A stretch of 34,351 nucleotides of DNA from CAYLPJ01 sp964385465 (GCA_964385465.1 CAYLPJ010000062.1:1-34351); one strand, 5' to 3'. Positions 1 through 7,538 are shown, counted from the first letter of the stretch. Numbers and translations are program-made. The notes: generated by a model not told the origin, from the letters alone.

Positions 1-98
1 GGGTGCTGAATCCGCTGGTCAAACGCGGCCTGATCGAGTTCATGCGAAAGCCGCGACCGGGCCATTACCGGCTTCGCCGGAAGCCAGATCGTTCATAA
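1..98 (+). CDS. C-terminal fragment of an unrecognised protein, possibly a winged-helix end (partial)
   Basis: The gene enters from the left edge and reads in the frame beginning at base 3, ending at TAA 96-98. About 31 residues are visible, starting VLNPLVKRGLIEF and ending RKPDRS. The pattern of a leucine-rich helix followed by KRGLIE and a basic GHYRL strand resembles the last helix and wing of a winged-helix domain, as found at the end of Fic-like or AlbA/AAA-4-type regulators, but the fragment is too short to name the family. A 9-bp inverted repeat (99-107 with 143-151) and a strong hairpin (191-223) follow the stop. It cannot be assigned without the upstream sequence. Confidence 0.45.
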   Translation, partial: VLNPLVKRGLIEFMRKPRPGHYRLRRKPDRS

Positions 99-190
99 GT
101 TCTTCGATCATGGCCCGTTGCAGCGAAGCCTTTGTGAACCAGTCGAAGAACGCGGTCACAGTGCGTTCAAAACCGCAAAGGGAGCGGCGA

Positions 191-223
191 GTGAACGAGC
201 CGGTCCTTGACCGGCTCGTTCAC
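191..223. repeat. Perfect 15-bp hairpin with a 3-base loop
   Basis: The arms 191-205 and 209-223 are exact reverse complements around the loop CTT. The hairpin lies about 90 bases after the stop of the left-edge gene. It could terminate transcription from that gene, but no T-run follows it. It could equally be a dispersed palindromic element or part of the accessory island that continues to base 516. Confidence 0.75.
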
Positions 224-227
224 TAGA

Positions 228-344
228 GGGGTAGAGCGGTAGAAAGTAGAGAGGAGAAGCGGCGGCAGAACCGATCCCTGGGCCCGGGTGCTGGCCTGCG
301 GCGAACCCGCTCTACCCCGGTCTCCTTTCTACTTTCTACTCTCT
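228..344. repeat. Imperfect inverted repeat upstream of the four-helix-bundle relic
   Basis: Bases 228-239 (GGGGTAGAGCGG) pair exactly with 307-318. Bases 233-256, a purine-rich stretch containing TAGAAAGTAGAGAGGAG, pair with 322-344 allowing one gap and two mismatches. The two arms overlap in one composite inverted repeat with about 65 bases between the arms. It sits directly before the relic at 364, and its purine-rich text is unlike the surrounding GC-rich sequence. It may mark the edge of an inserted element, or be a regulatory hairpin of that gene. Confidence 0.6.
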
Positions 345-363
345 CGCTGTTCGGATACGCTCC

Positions 364-516
364 ATGCCGAAAGGGGAAACCACGGCCTTCGCCTTCGAGA
401 AACTCCAAGTCCACCAGAAGGCCATCGCCTTCGCCGACGCCGTCTGCACGCTGACCAAGAGCTTCCCCCGCGGCTGCTTCTTCCTGGCCGACCAGCTCAA
501 CCGCGCGGCCCTGTCC
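364..516 (+). pseudogene. Truncated four-helix-bundle protein (S23/bAvd-like, TIGR02436 type)
   Basis: From ATG 364 the first 51 residues follow the four-helix-bundle family known from 23S rRNA intervening-sequence proteins and related to the Avd accessory protein of diversity-generating retroelements. Visible matches are FEKLQVHQKAIAFAD, then LTKSFPRG, then LADQLNRAALS. Intact members (about 115-130 residues) continue with a conserved IPxNIAEGxGR helix and two more helices. Here the reading frame turns to KRSRGLSQ and family similarity stops at about base 516. The open frame runs on to 1452 only because it lies antisense to the PgeF-like gene. The gene therefore looks 3'-truncated and non-functional. 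No reverse transcriptase or variable repeat is present nearby. Confidence 0.6.
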
Positions 517-600
517 AAACGTTCGCGAGGCCTTTCGCAGGCTTGGGACTGGGGCATGTCTCCGGGCCTTCCTGCGGCTGTGCCGGGCTCCGCGGGCGGC

Positions 601-1371
601 TCAGGGGCGTCGGCCGATAAGGGCCAGGAAGCGACCGGCCGGGGGGCCTTCGGCTCGGTGGCTGGGGTATGTGCGGCTGTGGCAGATGGTGCAGACGCCG
701 GCGGCATGGACGTGCGATGCCGGAACGCCGGCGGCGAGGAGCTGATGGCGGTTGGCGGCCCAGAGGTCGAAGGCGTACTTTCCGGCTCGCAGTTCGCGGA
801 AGAACCGTTCGGCGACGAGGCCGAGGGCGTCCACGGCCGCCTGGAGGACCTCGCCGCCGACCTCGTAGCAGCAGGGCCCGGCCGAGGGGCAGATGCACGC
901 GACGAGCTCGCCCGGGGCGACATCGCACCGGTCGGCGAGCGTCTCGACCAACCGGGCGCTCACCTCGCCAACGGTCCCCCGCCAGGAGGCGTGGGCGACG
1001 CCGACGGCACGGCCGTCACGTGCGGCCACGAGCACGAGCGGGCAATCGGCGGAGAGGCAGGCGACGGCCAGGCCGGGCGCACGGGTGACGAGCCCGTCGG
1101 CCTTGCCGGCGAGGCCCGGACGGTGCACGCAGACCACATGGGCGTCGTGGACCTGCTCGGCGACGGCGGCGGCGGACAGGCCGATCATCCGGGCGGCCTC
1201 GTCGGCTGCGGCTGCGCGGTCGCCGCGGACGCGTTGCACGTCGGGTGCGTCGCGGGTGGTCACGGCGTGGGCGATTCCGGGCGTGGCCTCCAGGGCTGCG
1301 AACCGACCGAGGCGTGCGCCCCCGGGGCCGCGGTCGAGGCGGTAGGCGCCGTCAGTCTCGCCGGGGCACAT
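601..1371 (-). CDS. pgeF: PgeF/YfiH-family (laccase-domain) protein
   Basis: This 256-residue protein belongs to the DUF152/laccase-domain family, cytosolic zinc enzymes. Members are described as peptidoglycan editing factors and as purine nucleoside phosphorylase/adenosine deaminase-type enzymes. The expected zinc ligands are visible: His75 in EQVHDAHV, Cys110 in LSADCPLV and His127 in GVAHASWRG. The usual motif in the last place is HAGWRG, so a serine replaces the glycine. Further family marks are CICPSAGPCCYEVG near 160 and CTICHSRTYPSHR near 229, corresponding to the usual C-terminal FSYRR segment. The length matches the family. The ATG at 1371 lies inside the end of the upstream dehydrogenase gene, giving a 20-base overlap and probable translational coupling. 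The biochemical role in this organism is inferred from family only. Confidence 0.9.
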   Translation of the reverse strand: MCPGETDGAYRLDRGPGGARLGRFAALEATPGIAHAVTTRDAPDVQRVRGDRAAAADEAARMIGLSAAAVAEQVHDAHVVCVHRPGLAGKADGLVTRAPGLAVACLSADCPLVLVAARDGRAVGVAHASWRGTVGEVSARLVETLADRCDVAPGELVACICPSAGPCCYEVGGEVLQAAVDALGLVAERFFRELRAGKYAFDLWAANRHQLLAAGVPASHVHAAGVCTICHSRTYPSHRAEGPPAGRFLALIGRRP

Positions 1372-2314
1372 CGAGGAGGACCTTCAGCATGTCGGGGGTC
1401 CCGGCGGCCTCGAGGGCTTCGGGGCCCCGGTCGAGGGGGAACTCGGCGCTGATCAGCGCCGAGACATCCACCTCGCCATTGGCGAGGGCGGCGATGGCCT
1501 CGGGGAAGGGCCCGCAGCGGGAGCCGACGACGGTGATCTCGTCGACGACCAGCGGAGCGAGGTTGAGCCCCCCGGCGGTGGCGAAGGTGCTCTTGAGGAC
1601 GATCGTGCCCCGCGGGCGGACGGCCCGCATGGCCAGCTCGAAGCCGTCGGGGCTGCCCGTGGCGTCGACCACGACGTCGGCACGGTGATCGGGGACGAAC
1701 TCGTCGATCGTGGCGGTCTGGACGTGCTGCTTGTCGGCGGCGTCGAGCTTCTCGGCGTGCTTGCCGACCATCACCAGCTTCGGGCATCGGGGGGCCAGCA
1801 CGCGGACGATGAGCTGGGCCAGACGCCCGTCGCCCAACAGGACCACGCGGTCCGTCGGGGAAAGCTCGACCTGGCGGACGAGCTGGAATGCGGCCGCGAG
1901 GGGCTCGACGAAGACGGCGCGGGTGTCGTCGAGCCTGTCGGGCACCTCGTGGAGATTCCGTGCGGGGAGCGTGAGGAGCTCGGCGAAGCAGCCGTCGCGG
2001 CCGTCGATGCCGATGACGGTCCGGTTGCGGCAGTGGTTCGCCAGCCCGGAGCGACACATATCGCAGCGTCCGCAGACGCAGTTGATCTCGCCGACGACCC
2101 GTTTGCCCCGCCAGGCCCTGGCGCCGCCGACGGCCTCGCCGACGAACTCGTGTCCCATGACGCCGGCAAAGCCCATGTACCCGCGAGCGACCTCGAGGTC
2201 GGTCGAGCAGATGCCGGCCTTTCGGACGCGCACGAGCACCTCGCCGCGCCCGGGTCGGGGGTCGGGCCGGTTGCCGCGAAGCGTCACGTTGCCGTCATAG
2301 CACAGCGCGAGCAT
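1352..2314 (-). CDS. Zinc-dependent medium-chain dehydrogenase (alcohol/threonine dehydrogenase-like)
   Basis: A 320-residue cytosolic NAD(P)-dependent oxidoreductase of the MDR superfamily. Catalytic-zinc residues are visible as Cys36 in GICSTDLE and His55-Glu56 in MGHEFVG. The structural-zinc lobe is complete: Cys81, Cys84, Cys87 and Cys95 in CGRCDMCRSGLANHC. The cofactor-binding turn reads LLGDGRLAQL (about 159-168), a variant of the GxGxxG motif. The protein is slightly shorter than the usual 340-350 residues. The substrate cannot be read from sequence; sorbitol, threonine or other alcohols are possible. Its last 20 bases overlap the PgeF-like gene, and it lies 67 bases after the HEAT lipoprotein gene, so it may belong to the murI transcript. 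The ATG at 2314 follows a GAGAG purine run. Confidence 0.9.
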   Translation of the reverse strand: MLALCYDGNVTLRGNRPDPRPGRGEVLVRVRKAGICSTDLEVARGYMGFAGVMGHEFVGEAVGGARAWRGKRVVGEINCVCGRCDMCRSGLANHCRNRTVIGIDGRDGCFAELLTLPARNLHEVPDRLDDTRAVFVEPLAAAFQLVRQVELSPTDRVVLLGDGRLAQLIVRVLAPRCPKLVMVGKHAEKLDAADKQHVQTATIDEFVPDHRADVVVDATGSPDGFELAMRAVRPRGTIVLKSTFATAGGLNLAPLVVDEITVVGSRCGPFPEAIAALANGEVDVSALISAEFPLDRGPEALEAAGTPDMLKVLLDVPRRD

Positions 2315-2381
2315 GGTCGACTCTCATGGTAGGCGCGGCGTCGGGAGCGTTCGGCAAGGCGGCCCGGCGGATGAAGACCGG

Positions 2382-3161
2382 CTACTGCTGGTTGCCTTCA
2401 TCGCCCGGGGGCTTATCGGAGGGCTTGCGAGACCTTTGCCACAGCCGGTCCCACCACGTGGCCTCGTCCTGCTCGGGCGCCGCGGGGGGCAGGCCGTCGA
2501 CGGCGACGTCGCGGTAGGCCAGCGGGTCGTAGCCGCGGTCCTCGCCGAGGATCTCCACGAGTGCCTGGTGGGCCCGGTACCGGACGGCGAAGGCCTTGTC
2601 GCCGAGGCACTCGACCAGTGTGCGAACGACGTCCTCGCGCCGGTAGTGGCGCAGGGCCATCGCGCTCTTGGCCCGCACGTCCTGGTTGACGTCGTTGACC
2701 GCCCGATTGCGAAGCGGATCGATGGCCACCTCGCCGTGGACGTTGTCCAGCGCCGTCGCCGCGTCCTGCCGCACGGCGAGGTGCTCGTCGAACAGGGCGC
2801 GGGCGATGTTCTCGACGTAGTTGGGATCGGCGGCCTTTCCGAGCGCCCGCACCGCGGCGGCCCGGACGAGGGGGTCGCCGTCGGTCCGGAGGATGGCGGC
2901 ATAGCCCTTGAGGTAGCGCTCGCGGAGGCCCCACTCCTCTTCGCTGAGCTCCAGGATCCCCTGCCGGCGCCGGTCCGGATCGTTGGGGTCGAAGGCCATC
3001 GCCACGCTGTCGGTCGCGGGCCGGCCGAGGATCAACTGCTTGAGCTGGTAGTCCAGCGTCCACTCTTCTGAATCGCCCGAGCCGGCAGACTTCTCGCAGC
3101 CGGCCAGCAGGGCCGCCGCGACGAGCGCCGCCGCGGCCGGGATGAGTCGTCGTCGTGTCAT
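2382..3161 (-). CDS. HEAT-repeat lipoprotein
   Basis: A 259-residue exported lipoprotein. The N-terminus is MTRRR followed by an Ala/Leu-rich hydrophobic stretch and the lipobox LLAGC, with Cys22 as the predicted acylation site. From about residue 80 to 230 there are several helical HEAT/PBS-like repeats, recognisable by recurring segments such as DPLVRAAAVRALGKAAD, AVRQDAATALDNV and DVRAKSAMALRHY. Such solenoids bind proteins, so this is probably an envelope scaffold; no catalytic motif was seen. The ATG overlaps the murI stop codon as ATGA (3158-3161), which fixes the start and indicates translational coupling. Confidence 0.85.
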   Translation of the reverse strand: MTRRRLIPAAAALVAAALLAGCEKSAGSGDSEEWTLDYQLKQLILGRPATDSVAMAFDPNDPDRRRQGILELSEEEWGLRERYLKGYAAILRTDGDPLVRAAAVRALGKAADPNYVENIARALFDEHLAVRQDAATALDNVHGEVAIDPLRNRAVNDVNQDVRAKSAMALRHYRREDVVRTLVECLGDKAFAVRYRAHQALVEILGEDRGYDPLAYRDVAVDGLPPAAPEQDEATWWDRLWQRSRKPSDKPPGDEGNQQ

Positions 3162-4015
3162 GGAGATACCGCCACAGCCTTGGCTTCGAGCTCGTCGGTT
3201 CCGACGAGCTGCACGGATTCGATCTTCCGCCCGCCGAACCGCTCACCGAGGCGGGCGAACCGGGCGGCATTGTCGGTGGTGTAGCACGTCAGGGCGCCCC
3301 GGCTGGCCGGGGCGCGGGCCAGCGCGGCGTCGGAGAGGCGGCGCCGGGCTTCCATCGCCGCCGCGCGGGCCGAACTGATCAGGGCCACGTCCGGCCCCAT
3401 CAGCTTGCCGATCTGCCGGGCCAGCAGCGGGTAGTGCGTGCAGCCGAGCACCAGCGCGCCGGGGCGGCGGCGCTGCAGCTCCCGCAGGTAGTCGCAGAGC
3501 ACGTGCAGGACGATGGGATCATCCTGCTCGCGGCCTTCCTCGACGATGGGCACCAGCAGCGGGCAGGCGCAGGCAATAACCTCGCGGTCGGGGTCCAGGC
3601 GGGCCACCGCCCGCTGGTACGCGCCGCTGGCGACCGTGGCGTCCGTGCCGATCACGCCGATGGGGCCGTCCGTCGCCGCGACCGCCGCCGCCGCGCCGGG
3701 GGCGATCACGTCGATCACCTCGACCGCGCTGGCGGCGCGGAGGCACTCGATGGCGGCCGCCGAGGCCGTGTTGCAGGCGACGACGATGAGCTTGGGGTCG
3801 TGCTCCAGCAGGAAGGCGAGGTCCTGCAGCGCGAAGCGGCGCACGGTCTCCATGCTCTTGATGCCGTAGGGCACGCGGGCACTGTCGCCGAGGTAGACGA
3901 TATCCTCGGCGCCGAGCAGGTCGGTCAGTTCGCGCACGACGGTAAGCCCGCCGAGTCCGGAGTCGAACACCCCGATCGGCCGATCCGCCGCGGATTCGCC
4001 ACGTCCCTGAGCCAT
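3158..4015 (-). CDS. murI: Glutamate racemase
   Basis: This 285-residue cytosolic enzyme interconverts L- and D-glutamate for peptidoglycan synthesis. The N-terminal signature FDSGLGGLTV is at residues 17-26. The two catalytic cysteines are Cys81 in VACNTASA and Cys192 in LGCTHYPLL, both in the expected contexts. The start was set at ATG 4015 (MAQGRG), a few residues before the conserved core; the frame stays open upstream only through the palindromic repeat at 4065-4228. A TAAGCT hexamer seven bases before the ATG suggests a leaderless transcript. The stop overlaps the start of the HEAT lipoprotein. Its presence implies D-glutamate-containing peptidoglycan. Confidence 0.95.
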   Translation of the reverse strand: MAQGRGESAADRPIGVFDSGLGGLTVVRELTDLLGAEDIVYLGDSARVPYGIKSMETVRRFALQDLAFLLEHDPKLIVVACNTASAAAIECLRAASAVEVIDVIAPGAAAAVAATDGPIGVIGTDATVASGAYQRAVARLDPDREVIACACPLLVPIVEEGREQDDPIVLHVLCDYLRELQRRRPGALVLGCTHYPLLARQIGKLMGPDVALISSARAAAMEARRRLSDAALARAPASRGALTCYTTDNAARFARLGERFGGRKIESVQLVGTDELEAKAVAVSP

Positions 4016-4021
4016 GCTGCC

Positions 4022-4050
4022 GAGCTTAGCGACCCGGCCCCGCCGACGCA
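4022..4050 (-). promoter_or_regulatory. Candidate murI promoter, possibly leaderless
   Basis: Read on the minus strand there is TTGCGT, a 17-base spacer and TAAGCT, followed by only seven bases before the murI ATG. The hexamers are weak matches to the sigma-70 consensus, but the placement would start transcription at or next to the start codon. No Shine-Dalgarno sequence is visible here. Confidence 0.35.
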
Positions 4051-4064
4051 AACGAAACGCCCGG

Positions 4065-4228
4065 CTAAGCGGTCTTGCGTAAGCTCGTTGGTGTGTGTGC
4101 GCCGGATTCGCGTTGGCTGCCAAGGCGGCCCATGCAGGCGATGCCGCAGCATCGCCGAAGCAGGCCAACGCGGGCAGGCAGCGCGAAGACAAGCACACAC
4201 GCAACATGACTTACGCAGGACCGCCTAG
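4065..4228. mobile_element. MITE-like 164-bp near-perfect palindromic element
   Basis: The terminal arms 4065-4083 and 4210-4228 are reverse complements with two mismatches in 19. Pairing continues inward with small gaps through GTGTGTGCG/GCACACACG, GCGTTGG/CCAACGC and GGCGATGC/GCATCGCC up to the centre, so nearly the whole element folds into one hairpin. It has no coding capacity of its own. TA dinucleotides stand at both borders (4066-4067 and 4226-4227), as would be left by a TA-targeting transposase of the IS630/Tc1 type, though they are also part of the palindrome. The right border provides the TAG stop of the DUF5989 gene. It separates that gene from murI and may act as a terminator. 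No transposase lies in the window. Confidence 0.7.
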
Positions 4229-4428
4229 AAGACCGTGTACATGAACGCCCCGAGGCCGCTGCCGCTGAGCAGGACGAGCAGGCCGAGGACGAGCACGGCC
4301 AGGAGGATCGGCAACAGCCACCACTTCTTGTTGTGGCAGAGGAAACACCAGAACTCGCCGGCCAGGCCGCCGCGGGGGCGCCGGGCTTCGCGGCGAAAGC
4401 GATCCGACGGGTTCTCCCTCTCGCCCAT
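4225..4428 (-). CDS. DUF5989-family small membrane protein
   Basis: From the ATG at 4428 the product has 67 residues: a charged N-terminus, then GEFWCFLCHNKKWWLLPI, a single hydrophobic helix of about 20 residues and the C-terminal end GAFMYTVF. This matches the small DUF5989 family, usually written as FLxxxKKWWLLPI with a C-terminal aromatic YTLF-like end. Its function is unknown; members often lie beside glycan-biosynthesis or SxtJ-type genes. An alternative TTG start at 4440 would overlap the stop of the coiled-coil gene by TTGA, giving coupling and four more residues. The natural family C-terminus ends at Phe, so the TAG supplied by the palindromic element border replaced or preserved the stop without shortening the protein. 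Confidence 0.75.
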   Translation of the reverse strand: MGERENPSDRFRREARRPRGGLAGEFWCFLCHNKKWWLLPILLAVLVLGLLVLLSGSGLGAFMYTVF

Positions 4429-4436
4429 GGGCCGGG

Positions 4437-5771
4437 TCAATCGAGCTTCTTGAGCAGGTCGGCCGCCTTGGCGGCGGCCTTGGTGTCGGGATACTTGCTG
4501 ACGATCTCCTTCAGCAGCGACCGGGCCTTGCTCTTCATGTCGGCGTTGTCACTGTCGGCACAGATCTTCGCCAGCGAGAGCTTGTCGGCTGCCTCGGCCT
4601 CGGCGACCTGATCGGCGAGGGTCGCAGCTTTCGGCTCAGGCTTCCCTGCCGGACTCGGCTTGGAATCCCCCCCCAGCAGGTAGGACGCGCCCTTGGGGGC
4701 TTTGCCCGCGTCTTTGCCCTTGGCTCGCGAGGCCGGCTTGGCGTCGCGGCTGTCGGGCGTGATCTTCCCGTCCACCGCGGGAGGCTTCCAGGCGAACGTG
4801 CTGGGCACGCCGTCCTGGATCTCGGCCGCCTCGCGCTTCAGCCGGAAGGCCTGGCGGCTCTTGGACTCGTACTTGGTCTTGGCGTCCTGGATCTGCCCGC
4901 GGATCTTCTTGGCCTCGCGGACGTGGTCCTTCATGGACTCGGCGAGATCGCGGAGCCGCCGCCGCAGGGAGTTCACCTGCCGCTCGTAGCTGCGCCGGCT
5001 GCGGTAGTCGCGCGCCCGGTTGACCCGGTCCTCCGCCTGCGCCAGCGACCGCCGCGTCTGGTAGTGGCGCTTCTCCTCATTCTCGTACTGGCGCCCGAGC
5101 GACTTGAGCTTGTCCGACAGCGTGTCCCACTCGCTCTTGAGCTTCTTGGCCTCGCTGGAGACCTTCTGGGCCTCCTGCTCCTTCTTCCGCTTCTCCTGCT
5201 CCAGCGCGCCGTAGTCCTTCCTGGCCTTCTGGTACGCCGCGGCGGGCAGCTTGCCGAGGGACTTGAACTCCTTGGCGGCCTCGACCGTCACCGAGGGAAT
5301 CCGCTCGCGTTTGGCGCCCTCCAGCCAGGCCACGAGTTGGGCGGCGTTCTGGCAGATGCCGGGGTTCTCCGGCGCGGCCTGGACGGCCTTCATCGTCGTC
5401 ACCAGGGCCGTCGCAAGCTGGCCCCGGCGCGCCTGCTCGTAGCCGATCACGCCCAGCGCCAGGCCGTGCTTGGGGTCGATGTCCTCCAGCGCCTGCGCCG
5501 CGTGCATGGCCACGTCCACCCGGCCGAACGTGAGCATCCGCAGCATGTACGCTTCCTGAAGCTTCGCGCTGCGGCGGTTGACGGAGCAGCCCTTGGCGTA
5601 GGCCTTGATGGCCTCGTCGGGCGTCTTGGCCGACTCGATCGTCCGGACCGCCATCGAGAGGGCGTCCCACTTGATCGCCGGCGCGGCGCCCTCGCCCTCG
5701 GCGGCCGGGGCGCCCGCGGCCAGCGCCGCGATCGCGACGGCAGCGAACGTTGCTCGTGCTGTACGCATCAT
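4437..5771 (-). CDS. Exported TPR and coiled-coil protein of unknown function
   Basis: A 444-residue protein that begins MMRTAR with an Ala-rich signal peptide ending near APAAEG. Residues about 50-150 form TPR-like helices (AVQAAPENPGICQNAAQLV). Residues about 180-320 are a highly charged coiled coil rich in Lys, Glu and Arg. A Lys/Pro-rich linker follows, and a short helical repeat at 385-444 ends in AADLLKKLD, again TPR- or YbgF-like. No catalytic motif was found. It probably acts as a periplasmic scaffold or spacer. The ATG pair at 5771/5768 follows AAGGAG by 4 and 7 bases; a GTG three bases upstream is less likely. It is followed with overlap or a short gap by the DUF5989 gene, so both may be made together. 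Confidence 0.75.
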   Translation of the reverse strand: MMRTARATFAAVAIAALAAGAPAAEGEGAAPAIKWDALSMAVRTIESAKTPDEAIKAYAKGCSVNRRSAKLQEAYMLRMLTFGRVDVAMHAAQALEDIDPKHGLALGVIGYEQARRGQLATALVTTMKAVQAAPENPGICQNAAQLVAWLEGAKRERIPSVTVEAAKEFKSLGKLPAAAYQKARKDYGALEQEKRKKEQEAQKVSSEAKKLKSEWDTLSDKLKSLGRQYENEEKRHYQTRRSLAQAEDRVNRARDYRSRRSYERQVNSLRRRLRDLAESMKDHVREAKKIRGQIQDAKTKYESKSRQAFRLKREAAEIQDGVPSTFAWKPPAVDGKITPDSRDAKPASRAKGKDAGKAPKGASYLLGGDSKPSPAGKPEPKAATLADQVAEAEAADKLSLAKICADSDNADMKSKARSLLKEIVSKYPDTKAAAKAADLLKKLD

Positions 5772-5852
5772 CACACTCCTTCCCCGGTTCCGCGACGGCC
5801 GAAACCCCGCCGCGCCCCGCCGAACGTTAAACGCGCCGCGGCCACCGGTGTT

Positions 5853-7538
5853 TCACGCTCGTGCCCGGGCGCGGATGTCGAGCAGGCCCTTCATCACGTT
5901 GGCGCAGTTGCCCTTCCACTCGATCGTGCCGAACGCGTCGTGAAGCTGGCGGTACAGCTCGTACAGTTCAGTGTACGTTCTGTGGGCGCGCCGATCGGGC
6001 TTGTAGACCGTCTCCTTCAGGCCCGTCATCGCCTTCTGTGCCGTGCGGATCGTCCCGTGCCCGCCGGCGGACTTGCCCGCCACCACCGCGCCCGCCACGG
6101 CCGCGCCGAGGGCGCACGTCTGCGCCGACCGCGAGATTTTCATCGGCCGGCCGGTCACGTCGGCGTAAATCTGCATCACCAACGGGTTCTTCTCGGCAAT
6201 GCCCCCGCAGTTGACGATCTGCCGGACCCGCTGGCCGTACTGCTCGAACCGCTCGATGATCCTCAACGCCCCGAACGCCGTCGCCTCGATCAGCGCGCGG
6301 TAGATTTCCGCCGGGGTGGTGTAGAGCGTCTGGCCGAGGAGCAGGCCCGTGAGCCGCTGGTCGACGAGGATCGTCCGGTTGCCGTTGTTCCAGTCCAGCG
6401 CCAGCAGCCCCGACGCGCCGGGTGCGAGCTTCGCCGCCTCGGCGGTGAGGCGCTTGTGCGAACCGGCCTTCTCGCCGCCGGGGCGGATGTAGTTGACGAA
6501 CCAGTTGAAGATGTCGCCGACGGCGGACTGCCCGGCCTCCATGCCCCAGGCCCCGGGCAGGATGGACCCGCGGACAGTCCCGCAGAGCCCGGGGATGTCC
6601 GGCAGGGGCCTGGTCGTCGGGGCGACCATCATGTCGCATGTGCTCGTTCCGATGATCTTCACCAGCGTACCCGGCGCGATGCCGGCCCCGACGCCGCCGA
6701 GATGGGCATCGAAGGCCCCCACCGCCACTGGGATCCCCGCCGCCAGGCCCGTCCGCCCGGCCCACGCCTCGGTCAGCTCGCCGGCGGCGTCCTCGACCGT
6801 GTGGGCCTCCTCGGCCAAGCGGCCGCGAAGCTCCGCCATCGCCGGGTCCAGTTCGCCGAGGAATTCCGCGTCCGGATAGCCCCCCCACTCGGCGTTGAAC
6901 ATGGCCTTGTGACCGGCCGGGCATACGCCGATCCTGCGGCGCGACGGCGCTTCCGTTCCGGTCAGCGCCGCGGGGATCCAGTCGGCGATCTCGACCCACG
7001 TGTCCGCCGCGTCGAAGACCTTCCGGCTGGTCCGCAGACAGTGGAGGATCTTGCTGAAGAACCACTCGCTGGAGTAGGTCCCGCCGCACTTGGCGAGGTA
7101 CTCCGGGCGCTTCCTGGCGGCCAGGGCGGTGATCTCCTCGGCCTCGGCGACGGAGGTGTGATCTTTCCACAGCCAGGCCATGGCATCGGGGTCGTCGGCG
7201 AATTCCTCGTGCATGGCCAGCGGCTTGCCCTCGGCGTCGACGGGCATCGGCGTCGAGCCGGTGGTGTCCACGCCCAGGCCGATCACCTGCTCGGGGCGGA
7301 AGCCCTTGATCTTCCGCCTGGCCGAGGCCAGGACGTTGCGGAGGACCTTCTCGGCCCCGACGAGGTAGTCTCCCGGGTGCTGCCGGGCGAGGTTGGGGTC
7401 GTTCGAGAGGATCACGCCGTCCTGGCCGTGAGCGTAATCCCAGACGCTGGTGGCGACCTCCGCCCCGTCGGCGGTGGCCACCAGAAGCGCCCGAACCGAA
7501 TTCGTCCCGTAGTCCAGCCCGATGGTGTAGGTGTCCAT
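5853..7538 (-). CDS. araB: L-ribulokinase (FGGY family)
   Basis: A 561-residue cytosolic kinase that phosphorylates L-ribulose to L-ribulose 5-phosphate in arabinose catabolism. Visible marks are the N-terminal phosphate-binding segment DYGTNSVRALLV, VDTTGSTPMPVD, the AFDAHLGGVGAG segment around the catalytic Asp, and the C-terminal ATPase motifs NCGGIAEKNPLVMQIYAD and CALGAAVAG. The length equals the AraB family norm of about 560. The start was set at ATG 7538 (MDTYTIG), preceded by GGGAGA. A longer form from 7583 would add an unconserved leader. No araA, araD or sugar transporter adjoins it, although a sugar isomerase/epimerase is encoded at 23294-24064. The coiled-coil gene follows after 81 bases. 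Confidence 0.93.
   Translation of the reverse strand: MDTYTIGLDYGTNSVRALLVATADGAEVATSVWDYAHGQDGVILSNDPNLARQHPGDYLVGAEKVLRNVLASARRKIKGFRPEQVIGLGVDTTGSTPMPVDAEGKPLAMHEEFADDPDAMAWLWKDHTSVAEAEEITALAARKRPEYLAKCGGTYSSEWFFSKILHCLRTSRKVFDAADTWVEIADWIPAALTGTEAPSRRRIGVCPAGHKAMFNAEWGGYPDAEFLGELDPAMAELRGRLAEEAHTVEDAAGELTEAWAGRTGLAAGIPVAVGAFDAHLGGVGAGIAPGTLVKIIGTSTCDMMVAPTTRPLPDIPGLCGTVRGSILPGAWGMEAGQSAVGDIFNWFVNYIRPGGEKAGSHKRLTAEAAKLAPGASGLLALDWNNGNRTILVDQRLTGLLLGQTLYTTPAEIYRALIEATAFGALRIIERFEQYGQRVRQIVNCGGIAEKNPLVMQIYADVTGRPMKISRSAQTCALGAAVAGAVVAGKSAGGHGTIRTAQKAMTGLKETVYKPDRRAHRTYTELYELYRQLHDAFGTIEWKGNCANVMKGLLDIRARARA

Noticed and set aside
1..520. Diversity-generating retroelement
   Set aside because: A bAvd-like fragment is present, but no reverse transcriptase, template repeat or variable repeat was seen, and the SUMF1 domain at 18234 is about 18 kb away without a paired repeat.
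364..1452. 362-codon frame as one full protein
   Set aside because: Only the first 51 codons resemble a known family; the rest is antisense to the PgeF-like gene.
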